Positions 36,464 through 45,945 of a stretch of 64,000 bases of DNA are shown one piece after another (the first letter of the stretch is position 1; every line of letters begins with the position of its first letter). Location of the stretch: the NCBI RefSeq assembly GCF_042653765.1, contig NZ_JBHSEZ010000028.1, positions 248,001-312,000 on the forward strand. Direction: 5' to 3'. A program made the position numbers and the translations under genes. The notes under the pieces are model-generated. The model was not told where the DNA came from. It did not search any database and saw only the letters and a program-made list of their open reading frames with translations. Origin of the DNA: Castellaniella denitrificans (GTDB lineage: Bacteria > Pseudomonadota > Gammaproteobacteria > Burkholderiales > Burkholderiaceae_B).

Positions 36464-37144
36464 ATGCTGCACTTCGATTTCTCTTCCTTGCTCGATGCCT
36501 GGCCCATCCTGGCCGCCGGCGCCTGGATCACCCTGAAAGTGACGCTGGTGGCCATCGCCTGCGGCATCGCCCTGGGCACGGTCCTGGCGGTCTGCGCCGT
36601 GTCCCGTTCGCGGGTCCTGCAAAGCGGCGCCCAGGCCTACATCACCCTGTTCCGCTCCATCCCCCTGGTGATGCTGCTGCTGTGGTTCTTCCTGGTGGTC
36701 CCCCAGGTCCTCAAGGCCGTCTTCGACCTGTCGCCGAGCGTGGACATCCGGCTGGTGTCGGCCATGGTGGCCTATTCCATGCTGGAAGCCGCGTTCTTCG
36801 CGGAAATCATTCGCGCGGGCATCCTGGGGCTGTCGGCCGGGCAGTTCCAGGCGGCGCGTTCGCTGGGCATGACCACGCCGCAGGCCTTCCGCTACATCAT
36901 TCTGCCGCAGGCCTTCCGCGCCATGCTGCCCATCATGCTGACCCAGTGCATCGTCATCTTCCAGGACACGTCGCTGGTCTACGTGATCGCGCTGGGTGAT
37001 TTCTTCAGCAACGCGGTACGGATCGGCGAGCGCGACGGCAACGTCGTCCAGATGCTGCTGTTCGCCGGCTTCGTCTACTGGGTGGTCTGCGCGGCCCTGA
37101 GCGCCCTGGTGAAGCTGCTCCAACAACGGCTGCGCCGGGCCTGA
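36464..37144 (+). CDS. Polar amino-acid ABC transporter permease (GltK-like)
   Basis: A 226-residue partner permease with the EAA loop (RAGILGLSAGQFQAARSLGM) and about five membrane helices. It pairs with the preceding permease to form the heterodimeric channel. It starts 11 bases after that gene; GGAGACGACGCC precedes the ATG. Confidence 0.9.
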   Translation: MLHFDFSSLLDAWPILAAGAWITLKVTLVAIACGIALGTVLAVCAVSRSRVLQSGAQAYITLFRSIPLVMLLLWFFLVVPQVLKAVFDLSPSVDIRLVSAMVAYSMLEAAFFAEIIRAGILGLSAGQFQAARSLGMTTPQAFRYIILPQAFRAMLPIMLTQCIVIFQDTSLVYVIALGDFFSNAVRIGERDGNVVQMLLFAGFVYWVVCAALSALVKLLQQRLRRA

Positions 37145-37171
37145 CCGCGCGCCCTCCATGGAATTGAAAGC

Positions 37172-37897
37172 ATGATCGAACTGAAAAACGTTTCCAAGTG
37201 GTACGGCAAGTTCCGCGCCCTCGCCGATTGCAGCGTCTCGGTGTCCGCGGGCGAGGTCGTCGTCTTCTGCGGGCCGTCGGGCTCGGGCAAGTCCACCCTG
37301 ATCAAGCTGATCAACGGGCTGGAGGATTTTCAGGAAGGCGACATCCTCTACAAGGGGCAATCGATCCGCTCGGGCGCCATCAGGCTGCCTGATCTGCGCC
37401 GGCGCATCGGCATGGTGTTCCAGCATTTCGAGCTCTTCCCGCACCTGTCGGTACTGCGCAACCTCACCATCGCCCAGGAAAAGGTGCTCGGCCGGCCGCC
37501 GGCCGAGGCCGAAAAGAAGGCCCTGGCCCTGCTGGAACGCGTCGGCCTGTCGGCCCATGCGGGCAAGTATCCGTCGCAGCTTTCCGGCGGGCAGCAGCAG
37601 CGCGTGGCCATCGCCCGGTCGCTGTGCATGGACCCGGAAGTCATGCTGTTCGACGAGCCGACCTCGGCGCTCGATCCCGAAATGATCAATGAGGTGCTGG
37701 CCGTCATGGTCGAGCTGGCCCAGGAAGGGATGACCATGCTGTGCGTCACCCACGAGATGGGTTTCGCGCGCAAGGTGGCCGACAAGATCGTGTTCATGGA
37801 TGCGGGCGCGATCGTGGAGACCGACGCGGCCGAGGATTTTTTCCGGTCGCCCAAGTCCGAACGGGCGCGGGACTTCCTGGCGAAGATTCTGCACTGA
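37172..37897 (+). CDS. Polar amino-acid ABC transporter ATP-binding protein (GltL-like)
   Basis: A 241-residue ATPase with Walker A GPSGSGKST, Q-loop MVFQHFELFPHL, signature LSGGQQQRVAIARSL, Walker B VMLFDEPTSALD and H-loop TVTHEM-type segment (CVTHEMGFA). It energises the importer above. It is the last gene of the five-gene unit, followed by a shared terminator. Confidence 0.94.
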   Translation: MIELKNVSKWYGKFRALADCSVSVSAGEVVVFCGPSGSGKSTLIKLINGLEDFQEGDILYKGQSIRSGAIRLPDLRRRIGMVFQHFELFPHLSVLRNLTIAQEKVLGRPPAEAEKKALALLERVGLSAHAGKYPSQLSGGQQQRVAIARSLCMDPEVMLFDEPTSALDPEMINEVLAVMVELAQEGMTMLCVTHEMGFARKVADKIVFMDAGAIVETDAAEDFFRSPKSERARDFLAKILH

Positions 37898-37944
37898 CCC
37901 TTCCGGGCCGTCGCCTCGGTGCCGGCGGCTGTCATCCCGCGAAA

Positions 37945-37977
37945 AAAATCCCCGCCGCGAACCGCGACGGGGATTTT
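37945..37977. terminator. Bidirectional terminator between ABC operon and groEL
   Basis: Stem AAAATCCCCG / CGGGGATTTT with a 13-base GC-rich spacer that can pair further. A and T tracts on both sides let it stop transcription from gltL-like and from groEL, which converge here. Confidence 0.8.
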
Positions 37978-38030
37978 CATTAGCCGGGGCCCGGCCGGCG
38001 CCGAGGCGCCGGACCGGGAAGAGCAGGGGC

Positions 38031-39677
<1,647 letters not shown>

Positions 39678-39711
39678 GTTGAAATTCCTTGGGATTGAAC
39701 GGTGAGGTGGC

Positions 39712-39999
39712 TTACTGGATCACGGCGAGGATTTCTTCCTCGCGGATGACGAGCACTTCCTCGCCATCGACCTTGACGGACTGGCCGGCGTACTTGCCGA
39801 ACAGGACCTTGTCGCCGACCTTGACGTCGACAGCGATGACTTTGCCGTCCTCGGTCTTCTTGCCGGGGCCGACGGCCAGGACTTCGCCCTGATCGGGCTT
39901 TTCAGCCGCGCTGTCAGGGATGACGATACCCGAGGCGGTGGTGCGCTCGTTGTCCAGACGCTTGACGATCACGCGATCGTGCAAAGGACGCAGTGCCAT
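39712..39999 (-). CDS. groES: Co-chaperonin GroES (Hsp10)
   Basis: A 95-residue lid subunit of the chaperonin. It starts MALRPLHDRVIVKRL, has the GroEL-binding mobile loop TASGIVIPDSA and the GPGKKTEDGK and LFGKYAGQSVKVDGEE strands. The start at 39999 is preceded by AGGAGTTCCTC-type Shine-Dalgarno sequence; the in-frame upstream codons cover the CIRCE region and are not coding. Confidence 0.97.
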   Translation of the reverse strand: MALRPLHDRVIVKRLDNERTTASGIVIPDSAAEKPDQGEVLAVGPGKKTEDGKVIAVDVKVGDKVLFGKYAGQSVKVDGEEVLVIREEEILAVIQ

Positions 40000-40051
40000 G
40001 GAGGAACTCCTGTACATAGAAATTGAAGGGTGCGGGGGCTGGTTGTGGTTG

Positions 40052-40078
40052 TTAGCACTCAACCCCGTCGAGTGCTAA
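40052..40078. promoter_or_regulatory. CIRCE operator (HrcA binding site)
   Basis: Perfect TTAGCACTC, 9-base spacer, GAGTGCTAA, 53 bases upstream of groES. By established knowledge, HrcA binds this site and represses groESL at normal temperature. Confidence 0.97.
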
Positions 40079-40384
40079 TTATAAGGACGATTCCCGGGGT
40101 TTCAAGGGGCAATATGTATCGGCGCGAACCGGATGCCGCCCGCGGACCGGAAGCTGTCGAACGCCACTGAGTTTTGAACTTCCGCCGTTCAGTTCTGAAC
40201 TCCGAAAAATGGCTAGATCTAGCGTTGTTGCGTGTTTCAGGGCAAAAATGGGGTTGAGGTGGGATTCAGAAACGGGGCGTTTCTATTGTTTTTGCTGCCT
40301 GGAATGTATAGGCAGTGCCTCGTTGGCCCATGACAATCCTAATGGTCTACTTGGCGTTAACTCAGCTTATATGGAGGGCGTGGC
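40079..40384. other. Non-coding boundary between groESL and mobile DNA
   Basis: Host-like GC-rich sequence continues to about 40165. The rest is more AT-rich and carries two near-repeats of a TTGAACTTCCG/CTGAACTCCG kind and an A-rich block. No gene is seen. GGAGGG precedes the antitoxin ATG. The change in composition suggests the left edge of the inserted region lies here, but I see no clear target duplication. Confidence 0.5.
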
Positions 40385-40651
40385 ATGAAGATGACAACCA
40401 AGGTGCTGACTGCACATGTGCCGCTCCAGCTTGCCGACAAGGTGGACAAGATGGCGGCGCGACTCGGACGTTCACGCGGCTGGGTCATCCAGCAGGCCCT
40501 GGCCGCTTGGATGGCTCAGGAAGAAGAACGGGATCGGCTCACCTACGAGGCGTTGGCCGATGTGGATGCAGGTCGGAGCATCGAACATCAGGCGGTGAAG
40601 TCCTGGGCGGACAGTCTGGGCACGGCTCAAGAGCTCCCGGTGCCCCGTTGA
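40385..40651 (+). CDS. Ribbon-helix-helix (CopG-type) antitoxin, orphan
   Basis: An 88-residue protein with an N-terminal RHH DNA-binding fold (TKVLTAHVPLQLADKVDKMA then RLGRSRGWVIQQALAAWM) and a C-terminal toxin-binding half ending LPVPR. In the usual pair a ParE/RelE toxin gene follows with a four-base overlap. Here an overlapping ATG does follow, but its frame departs from the toxin after about four codons. It likely still represses its own promoter. Confidence 0.8.
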   Translation: MKMTTKVLTAHVPLQLADKVDKMAARLGRSRGWVIQQALAAWMAQEEERDRLTYEALADVDAGRSIEHQAVKSWADSLGTAQELPVPR

Positions 40652-40752
40652 TGGCACTCAAGTCTCTCCTGTGCTTATGGTCTATGGACTGGTCGTGCGT
40701 GAAGAAAATACAGTACAAAAACCGCATGAGTTATTCTAATTCATCGTTATAA
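40651..40752 (+). pseudogene. Possible stub of the partner toxin gene
   Basis: An ATG overlapping the antitoxin stop begins MALK, much like the start of toxins paired with this antitoxin family. It then runs into unrelated AT-rich sequence and stops after 33 codons. I infer that the toxin was cut by an insertion or deletion near 40663. A short random frame cannot be excluded. Confidence 0.3.
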
Positions 40753-40844
40753 ATCAACGACTTATGATATGGAAAACCCCAATGGGCGGTTAATCTCCTG
40801 AAGCTCAGAATTTCCTTCTGACTGTCTTTGGAGGAAGGGATTCT

Positions 40845-41159
40845 GTGTTACGAGTCTTTGGGAACGATCTGGCGGCATTGCGACGATCCAAGGGCCTCTC
40901 CGTAGGCCAGCTAGCGACTCGACTAGGCTGCCATCCGTCTTACATTACCCATGTCGAGAAGGGGAGGCGTTTGCCCCCTGCGTCTGCGAGGCTACGGCAA
41001 CTGGTCGCCGCTTTGGGGGCCTCTGACGAGGAGGCTGCACGACTGCAGCAGGCGGCCATTTGGACATTCGTTATGAGCCGGGTAGAGAGCCTCGGCTATT
41101 CCCGTCCCGAAAGGCTGCTGAGCGCTGCCACACAAGCCTACCTTCATCGGGAAATCTAA
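40845..41159 (+). CDS. XRE-family helix-turn-helix regulator
   Basis: A 104-residue protein with a Cro/CI-type HTH (LAALRRSKGLSVGQLATRLG then CHPSYITHVEKGRRLP) and a helical C-terminus. It begins at GTG 40845 after a strong GGAGGAAGGG site; no ATG fits. GC content and codon use are lower than host genes. Located upstream of tnsA on the same strand, it may control the transposition genes (inference). Confidence 0.75.
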   Translation: MLRVFGNDLAALRRSKGLSVGQLATRLGCHPSYITHVEKGRRLPPASARLRQLVAALGASDEEAARLQQAAIWTFVMSRVESLGYSRPERLLSAATQAYLHREI

Positions 41160-41246
41160 ATGCAGTTGCGTTTGAAGTTTGATCTGTGCCCGGCTGCCCT
41201 CAATGTGACACGGTTAGTCACTGTGCTGGCCCAGGAGAGCAACTGA
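41160..41246 (+). CDS. Possible 28-residue peptide after the XRE gene
   Basis: An ATG directly after the XRE stop opens a 28-codon frame (MQLRLKFDLCPAALNVTRL...), ending seven bases before a terminator hairpin. Codon choice is reasonable and the fit between two features is tight, but a chance frame is possible. No family is recognised. Confidence 0.3.
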   Translation: MQLRLKFDLCPAALNVTRLVTVLAQESN

Positions 41247-41253
41247 ATAAAAA

Positions 41254-41273
41254 AAAGCCCCTGCCGGGGCTTT
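41254..41273 (+). terminator. Terminator after the XRE gene
   Basis: AAAGCCCC, TGCC loop, GGGGCTTT, preceded by an A run and followed by TTTGAGCATTTTT. It separates the XRE unit from tnsA. Confidence 0.7.
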
Positions 41274-41480
41274 GAGCATTTTTATAGGAGCATTACCGAT
41301 GTAAGCATCTAGAAAGCACAAACGCCAATCAATCGTTTAGATCAACTGGCGCAGGGCGAATTGCAGTACTACCGGTGTGGAAACCATAGTCTGTCCTCTT
41401 CGCTCTCGCCTGTCAAGCCCCCTTTTTGCCACGATTTTTGGCAACAGGGCAATGTCAGCTTATGAGGAAGAGGTCGTTTC
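41274..41480. promoter_or_regulatory. Leader / possible transposon-end region upstream of tnsA
   Basis: 207 bases without a protein gene. It holds a ribosome-site-like AGGAGCATTACCG followed at once by ATGTAA (start then stop). Further on is an inverted repeat TTGCCA, 7 bases, TGGCAA (41426-41444) embedded in a larger CCCC...GGG pairing, flanked by TGTCA at 41411 and 41453. In Tn7 relatives the right end with TnsB sites lies next to tnsA and starts TGT; this could be it, or a transcription operator. Unproven. Confidence 0.4.
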
Positions 41481-42143
41481 ATGAAATCCGCTCGTCCCGT
41501 TGTAACCCGTGCACCACATAGGCGCGTGGGCTATATCCCTTGCCCGTGGCTACAGGACCATCCTGTTGCGTATGAAAGCCTGCTGGAATGCAGGTTTGTA
41601 TATATAGCGCTGCTATACCCCTCCCTTCGCGAAATTTTTCACCAGCCGTTCCACGTTGAATTGGGCGAGTTGGGCAAATACACCCCCGACTACCTCCTCC
41701 GATGTGCTTCGCATGATGACATCGTGGTTGAGGTCAAGCCTCGAAAGTTCGTTAGCAAACATGCAGACAAGCTGCAGGCAGCAAAGGTTGCTATCGAGGG
41801 GCGCGGTTTGCGTTTCCTTGTGTGTACCGAACATGAAATCGCCGCAAATGGTCGTGATGAACGGGCGAGCGTCATCCTTCGCCATGCCCGATCACACCTG
41901 TCACGCGATCTTGTCGAAAGTTTGTTGGTTCGACTGCGCGGACTGTCATTTCCCATGTCCGTCAGTGCACTGGCCGAGTGCTTAGGCACTACGCGAGATC
42001 GGATCCATTACCTCATCGGTCGGCGTGAGCTGCATCTTGCGCCCAGCTTGAGTGACACGCGTGTTTTTAACAGTACGGATAAGAAAGGAGATCACGATGG
42101 GGACTTTTCGGCTAGAGCGTGGTTTGGTGGTGCGGATTGGTGA
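41481..42143 (+). CDS. tnsA: TnsA-like transposon endonuclease
   Basis: A 220-residue protein of the Tn7 TnsA type. The catalytic residues of the restriction-endonuclease fold are all present: Glu36 in ESLLECR, Asp70 in YTPDYLL, and Glu84-x-Lys86 in VVEVKPRKF. A C-terminal winged-helix-like region (LAECLGTTRDRIHYLIG) follows. TnsA cuts the 5' ends of the element so that transposition is cut-and-paste. It overlaps tnsB by 47 bases. Lower GC than the host marks horizontal transfer. Confidence 0.82.
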   Translation: MKSARPVVTRAPHRRVGYIPCPWLQDHPVAYESLLECRFVYIALLYPSLREIFHQPFHVELGELGKYTPDYLLRCASHDDIVVEVKPRKFVSKHADKLQAAKVAIEGRGLRFLVCTEHEIAANGRDERASVILRHARSHLSRDLVESLLVRLRGLSFPMSVSALAECLGTTRDRIHYLIGRRELHLAPSLSDTRVFNSTDKKGDHDGDFSARAWFGGADW

Positions 42144-43052
42144 TCGGCAATTCGCATTTCACCGTCAGATTGGCGACAAGAAGATTCAGTTCGAAGATGT
42201 GATGACGGGTGAGCTGCGTGCAATGCGTGTTGGCGAGTTTCTGGATAGGGTCAATCGAGGACAGTACGCTGTATCGCATCAATCGGCAGACGGTGTGGTG
42301 ACTGCATTAGCCGTTCCCCATGATAAGGCGGGACGCGTCGTTCTGGGCCTGAAGCTGACGGTCACACAAAACGAACAATGGCAGCGGCGCTACCTGTATG
42401 TGAAGAGCATGTACAAACGTGGGGTCACCCGTGGACAGCGGGTGCGTATTGAGGCAGCAATACAGGCGATAGCGCAAAAACTGGGCGATAGTAAGCCGCC
42501 GTCCACATCCACAGTGATGGGCTGGATGCGCACCTTCGAGGAGAAAAACCGGGAGACCAGTGCGCTCGTGCCAGGTAATGCGATGCGGGTAAGCAGTCCC
42601 CGGCTGCCGTTGGAGTGGCTTGATCATATCCAGAGGGTGCTGAGCCGTTATTACTTCATTCGCAATGGTGAGTCGGTGGCCGCAGTCACTCGGCGTCTGG
42701 CAATTCAGATTGCACACGGCAAGCTGCCCAAAAACCTGGGCTCAAGGCCTGTAGCGATTAGTGAAACAACGGTCCGGCGAGTGGTGGCTCAGACAGACCC
42801 TTACCATCGGGACCGGGTTCGTTATGGTCCGGCCTATGCGGCTGCAAAGTGGCGTCATGCGATTGGCGGAATTTATGCCATTCGTCCAATGCAGCGTGTG
42901 GAAATGGACCATACGGTTCTGGATATTTACGTCATCGACGATACGCGTGGCATTCCACTTGGTAGACCGACGTTGACGGTTCTTGTGGATAGCTACTCGG
43001 GCTACATCTTGGCGTTATACGTGAGCTTTGAAGGCTGCAGCATTGGGCGTAT
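42097..43052 (+). pseudogene. tnsB: TnsB-like DDE transposase, interrupted by an IS element
   Basis: 319 codons of a TnsB/Mu-type transposase are visible, starting at ATG 42097 after AAGGAG. It has N-terminal DNA-binding domains, then the catalytic core start: VEMDHTVLDIYVIDD with Asp271 matching the first DDE residue of TnsB, and GRPTLTVLVDSYSGYI. The frame leaves TnsB at about 43052, where an IS3-type end begins, before the second Asp and the Glu. The protein as assembled would be inactive. The rest of tnsB, tnsC and tniQ/tnsD are not in the window. Confidence 0.82.
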
Positions 43053-43152
43053 TGGGCTTGCCCTATCACTCCGGACAGGTTGTTTAACCTAACAAGCCGC
43101 CGCCTCGAACTGCATGGGGCTGACGTATCCCAACGTTGAGTGCTGGCGCCGC
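43053..43152 (-). mobile_element. End of an IS3-family insertion sequence in tnsB
   Basis: The end starts TGGGCTTGCCC at 43053, like IS3-family termini. On the minus strand, 43089-43151 encodes RRQHSTLGYVSPMQFEAAAC and a stop, the typical C-terminus of an IS3 OrfB transposase (HSTLGY-SP-FE motif). The rest of the IS is beyond the following N run. The insertion broke tnsB. Confidence 0.82.
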
Positions 43153-43162
43153 NNNNNNNNNN
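43153..43162. other. Ten-N contig join between IS3 end and chemoreceptor
   Basis: The left contig stops inside an IS and the right one starts inside the conserved tip of a chemoreceptor; both are multi-copy sequences. The ten N are a placeholder. The rest of the IS, the rest of the transposon and the 3' end of the receptor gene are missing here. Confidence 0.9.
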
Positions 43163-44314
43163 CTCGCCGGCGCGGGCGGCCTCGACCGCGGCGTTCAGGG
43201 CGAGGATGTTGGTCTGGAAGGCGATGGAGTCGATGACGCCGATGATGTCGGCGACCTGCTGGGACTTGGCGTTGATCTCGCCCATGGTGGAGACGAGCTC
43301 GGCGACGATGGCGCCGCCGTCGGTGGCGGTCTTGGCGGCCGAGGCGGCCAGGGTGTTGGCCTGCTGGGCGTTGTCGGCGTTCTGGCGCACGGTGGCGGTG
43401 ATTTCCTCCATCGTGGCGGCGGTCTCGGCCAGGGAGCTGGCCTGTTCTTCCGTGCGCGAGGACAGGTCCAGGTTGCCGGCGCTGATCTGCGCCGAGGCCG
43501 AGGCGATCGCGTCCGAGCCTGTGCGGATTTCACTGACCGCGTTGCGCAGGTCGTGGCCCATGTTGCGCAAGGCCTGTTCCAGGAGGGTGACCTCGTCCTT
43601 GCCCTGGGGCTGGATGTCGCGGCTGAGGTCCCTCCGGGCGACCGTCCCGGCCAGGTCCACGGCGCGGCGCAGCGGCTGCGTGATGGACCGGGTCACCAGC
43701 CAGGCGAACAGCGGTCCCAGGATCAGGGCCAGCAGGGTGGCCACCGCCAGGATGCTCAGGCCCAGTTTGGTGGACTGTTCGCTTTCATTGAACAGGCGGG
43801 CGACGAAATCGCCCTGGAACTGGGACAGCTTGTCGATCTCGGCGATGTATCGGGCCGTGATCTTGGGCATTTCCTGGTTGAAGAAGGTATCGGCCTTGGC
43901 ATAGTCGCCGTTGTCCAGGTCCTTGAAGGCCTGGGTGCGGCCCTGGACATAAGTGTCGCGGACCTTCATCGTGCTTGCGTACAGCGCCTTGGCCTCGGGG
44001 CTGGTGATCATCGCTTCGATCTTCGCGCGGATGTCGGCCGCCTGCTTGTCCGAGGCGTCCATGCCTTTCTTGAAGACCGCCAGTACGTCCGGATTGGTGA
44101 GGTTGGCGGCGGCCAGCGCCTGGTTGGCGTTGACTTCCACCTGGCGGGCCCATTGCAGGATCAGGGCGTTCGCGGCCTGCCGTTCCTCGAGATTGTCGTT
44201 GGCGCGCTGGCTGTCGATCATGCGCCAGGCGCCAATCCCGGACATGATGAGCAGCAGGATGATGATGAGCCCGAAGCCCAGGGCCAGTCGGGTGCCGATC
44301 TTCAGATTACGCAT
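43163..44314 (-). CDS. Methyl-accepting chemotaxis protein 2, C-terminus missing
   Basis: 384 codons from MRNLKIGTRLALGFGL: a first membrane helix (about 12-31), a periplasmic helical sensor domain, a second helix (LSILAVATLLALILGPLFAW), HAMP, and the signalling domain up to the AVEAARAGE tip, where the contig ends. From SDAIASASAQISAGN onward it is nearly identical to receptor 1, with a single Arg/Lys change visible, while the sensor domains differ. Shared tips imply recent duplication or gene conversion. Confidence 0.9.
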
Positions 44315-44483
44315 GGTGTACTCGCGTCATGGCTGGAATGTCTCCTCGATCCATGCCGGCAGCCATCCGGTTCGGATCACACAGTCGTTTGTGTCCGATT
44401 GTACGAAGACGACCCGATTTCAAATCGGATAACAGGCGCCCGGTGCGGCCACAGTTCAGCCGGGAAAAGGAGTGGCAGCATAC

Positions 44484-44506
44484 GAAAACGGCCCGCTGGG
44501 GGCCGT
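44484..44506 (-). terminator. Terminator of receptor 3
   Basis: Read on the minus strand: ACGGCCC-type stem (44500-44506 with 44488-44494) followed by TTTT, 51 bases after the receptor 3 stop. A second, 11-bp perfect stem lies at 44522-44546 closer to the gene. Confidence 0.65.
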
Positions 44507-44556
44507 GGGGGGAGGGCCAGCGATCCGGCGGCAAGGCCGCCGGATCGATCCTTGCC

Positions 44557-45729
44557 TCAGAACTCGGTCCATTCACCGGTGTCGGCGGAGGCCGGGGCGG
44601 GCCTGCCCGGCGCGCGCAGGGCGGGCTGGACGGCGGCGCGGGGCGCGGGCGCGTCGGCCCGCGGGCTCTGGCGGGGTCGCTGCGGCGCCGGGCTGACGAC
44701 CTTCTCCGGCGCCGAGGGCAGGCGCGCCGGCTGGGCGGGACGCGCGGCGCCGGCGCCCGGCGCGGACGCGCCCGCGTNNNNNNNNNNATTCTGGCGCACG
44801 GTGGCGGTGATTTCCTCCATCGTGGCGGCGGTCTCGGCCAGGGAGCTGGCCTGTTCTTCCGTGCGCGAGGACAGGTCCAGGTTGCCGGCGGTGATCTGGC
44901 TCGAGGCCGAGGCGATGGAGTCCGCGCCGGTGCGCACGTCCAGCACGGTCTGCTGCAGGCTGACCATCATGTCGTGCAGATTGTGTTCCAGCGCGGTGAG
45001 CTCGTCCTTGCCCTGGGGCGTGACGTCGTGGTCGAGCTCCCGCCGTGCGACGGCGTCGGCCAGCGCCATGGCCTGCCGCAGGGGCTGGGTGATGGAGCGG
45101 CTGATGCGCCAGGCCAGCAGGATGCCGCAGGCCAGCGCCAGAATGGCCGCCAGCGTCACGAGAACCTGCGTCCGCTGGCCGGCCTGCTGGCTCTCGGCGA
45201 ACAGTTGTCGTTCGCGTTCCTGCTGGAAGGTGTAGAGCGCGTCGATCGAATCCTGGTAGGCGGCGATCAGGCCCGGCATGTCCTGCAGGAAGAATTTGTT
45301 GGCCTTGTCTGCGTCGCCCTTCTTCTGGTCCTCGATGGCGGTCTTGCGCTGGCCGGTGTAGTTCTTGCGGGCCTCCAGCACTTTCTCGTACAGGGCCCGG
45401 CCCTCGGCGGTCTGGAGGAGCGTGCCGATCTGGTCCTGCAGGGAGGTGATGTGCTTCGAGGTGGTCGCCATCTTCGCCTGGATGGCCTCGCGCGCCGCGG
45501 GATCCGGGATGTGCGTCAGGGCGAGCGTGTGTTCCCCGTTGACCTCGACGGAGCGCGCCCATTGCAGGATCTTGGCGTTGATCTCGTTGCGGACCTGGAC
45601 GGTCTCGCCGTTCTCCAGGTTTTTCCGTGTTTCCAGGACACCCAGGCCGGCGAGCAGTACGGTGATCAGGATCAGGATGCCGAACCCGAGCGAAAGTCTG
45701 GTGCTGATTTTGATGCCGCGTATGCTCAT
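44557..45729 (-). CDS. Methyl-accepting chemotaxis protein 3 with CheR-tether tail, internal gap
   Basis: The N-terminal piece (44788-45729) starts MSIRGIKISTRLSLGFG and holds two membrane helices, a periplasmic helical domain, HAMP and the first methylation helix to TATVRQN. The C-terminal piece (44557-44777) is a Pro/Ala-rich linker ending EWTEF, which fits the xWxxF pentapeptide that tethers CheR and CheB in receptors such as Tar and Tsr. The signalling tip between them is missing behind ten N. I join them because frame and strand agree, but the contig order is not proven. Confidence 0.82.
   Translation of the reverse strand: MSIRGIKISTRLSLGFGILILITVLLAGLGVLETRKNLENGETVQVRNEINAKILQWARSVEVNGEHTLALTHIPDPAAREAIQAKMATTSKHITSLQDQIGTLLQTAEGRALYEKVLEARKNYTGQRKTAIEDQKKGDADKANKFFLQDMPGLIAAYQDSIDALYTFQQERERQLFAESQQAGQRTQVLVTLAAILALACGILLAWRISRSITQPLRQAMALADAVARRELDHDVTPQGKDELTALEHNLHDMMVSLQQTVLDVRTGADSIASASSQITAGNLDLSSRTEEQASSLAETAATMEEITATVRQNXXXXAGASAPGAGAARPAQPARLPSAPEKVVSPAPQRPRQSPRADAPAPRAAVQPALRAPGRPAPASADTGEWTEF
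44778..44787. other. Ten-N contig join inside receptor 3
   Basis: The conserved receptor core (about 150-200 codons by comparison with receptor 1) is absent here, so the gap is larger than drawn. No flanking duplication is visible. Confidence 0.85.
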
Positions 45730-45945
45730 GATGGCTCCTTGGAGTCGGCGGGGGCGTGGCGCGCCAGGGTGTGCGCCACGATCATTCATGCAGAAACAGA
45801 ATGAAATAACGCTATCTTTAACATGGGTAAGCGCCGGTGAGTGCGCCGAAATGACCCCTGGAAGCCGGGTATTTAGGCGCTAAGGGATTGCCGGAATCCT
45901 GGGGCGCGGAGCGCGCGACCGGGCCGGGTGCCCTATACTTTCCAC

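Noticed and set aside
40385..43152. CRISPR-associated transposon
   Set aside because: Tn7-like genes raise the idea, but no direct-repeat array or cas gene is visible in the 3 kb present. The missing part behind the gap could still hold one.
42932..44314. Chemoreceptor fused to a novel C-terminal domain
   Set aside because: The extra residues come from reading across ten N into the IS and tnsB on the wrong strand; a contig-join artefact.
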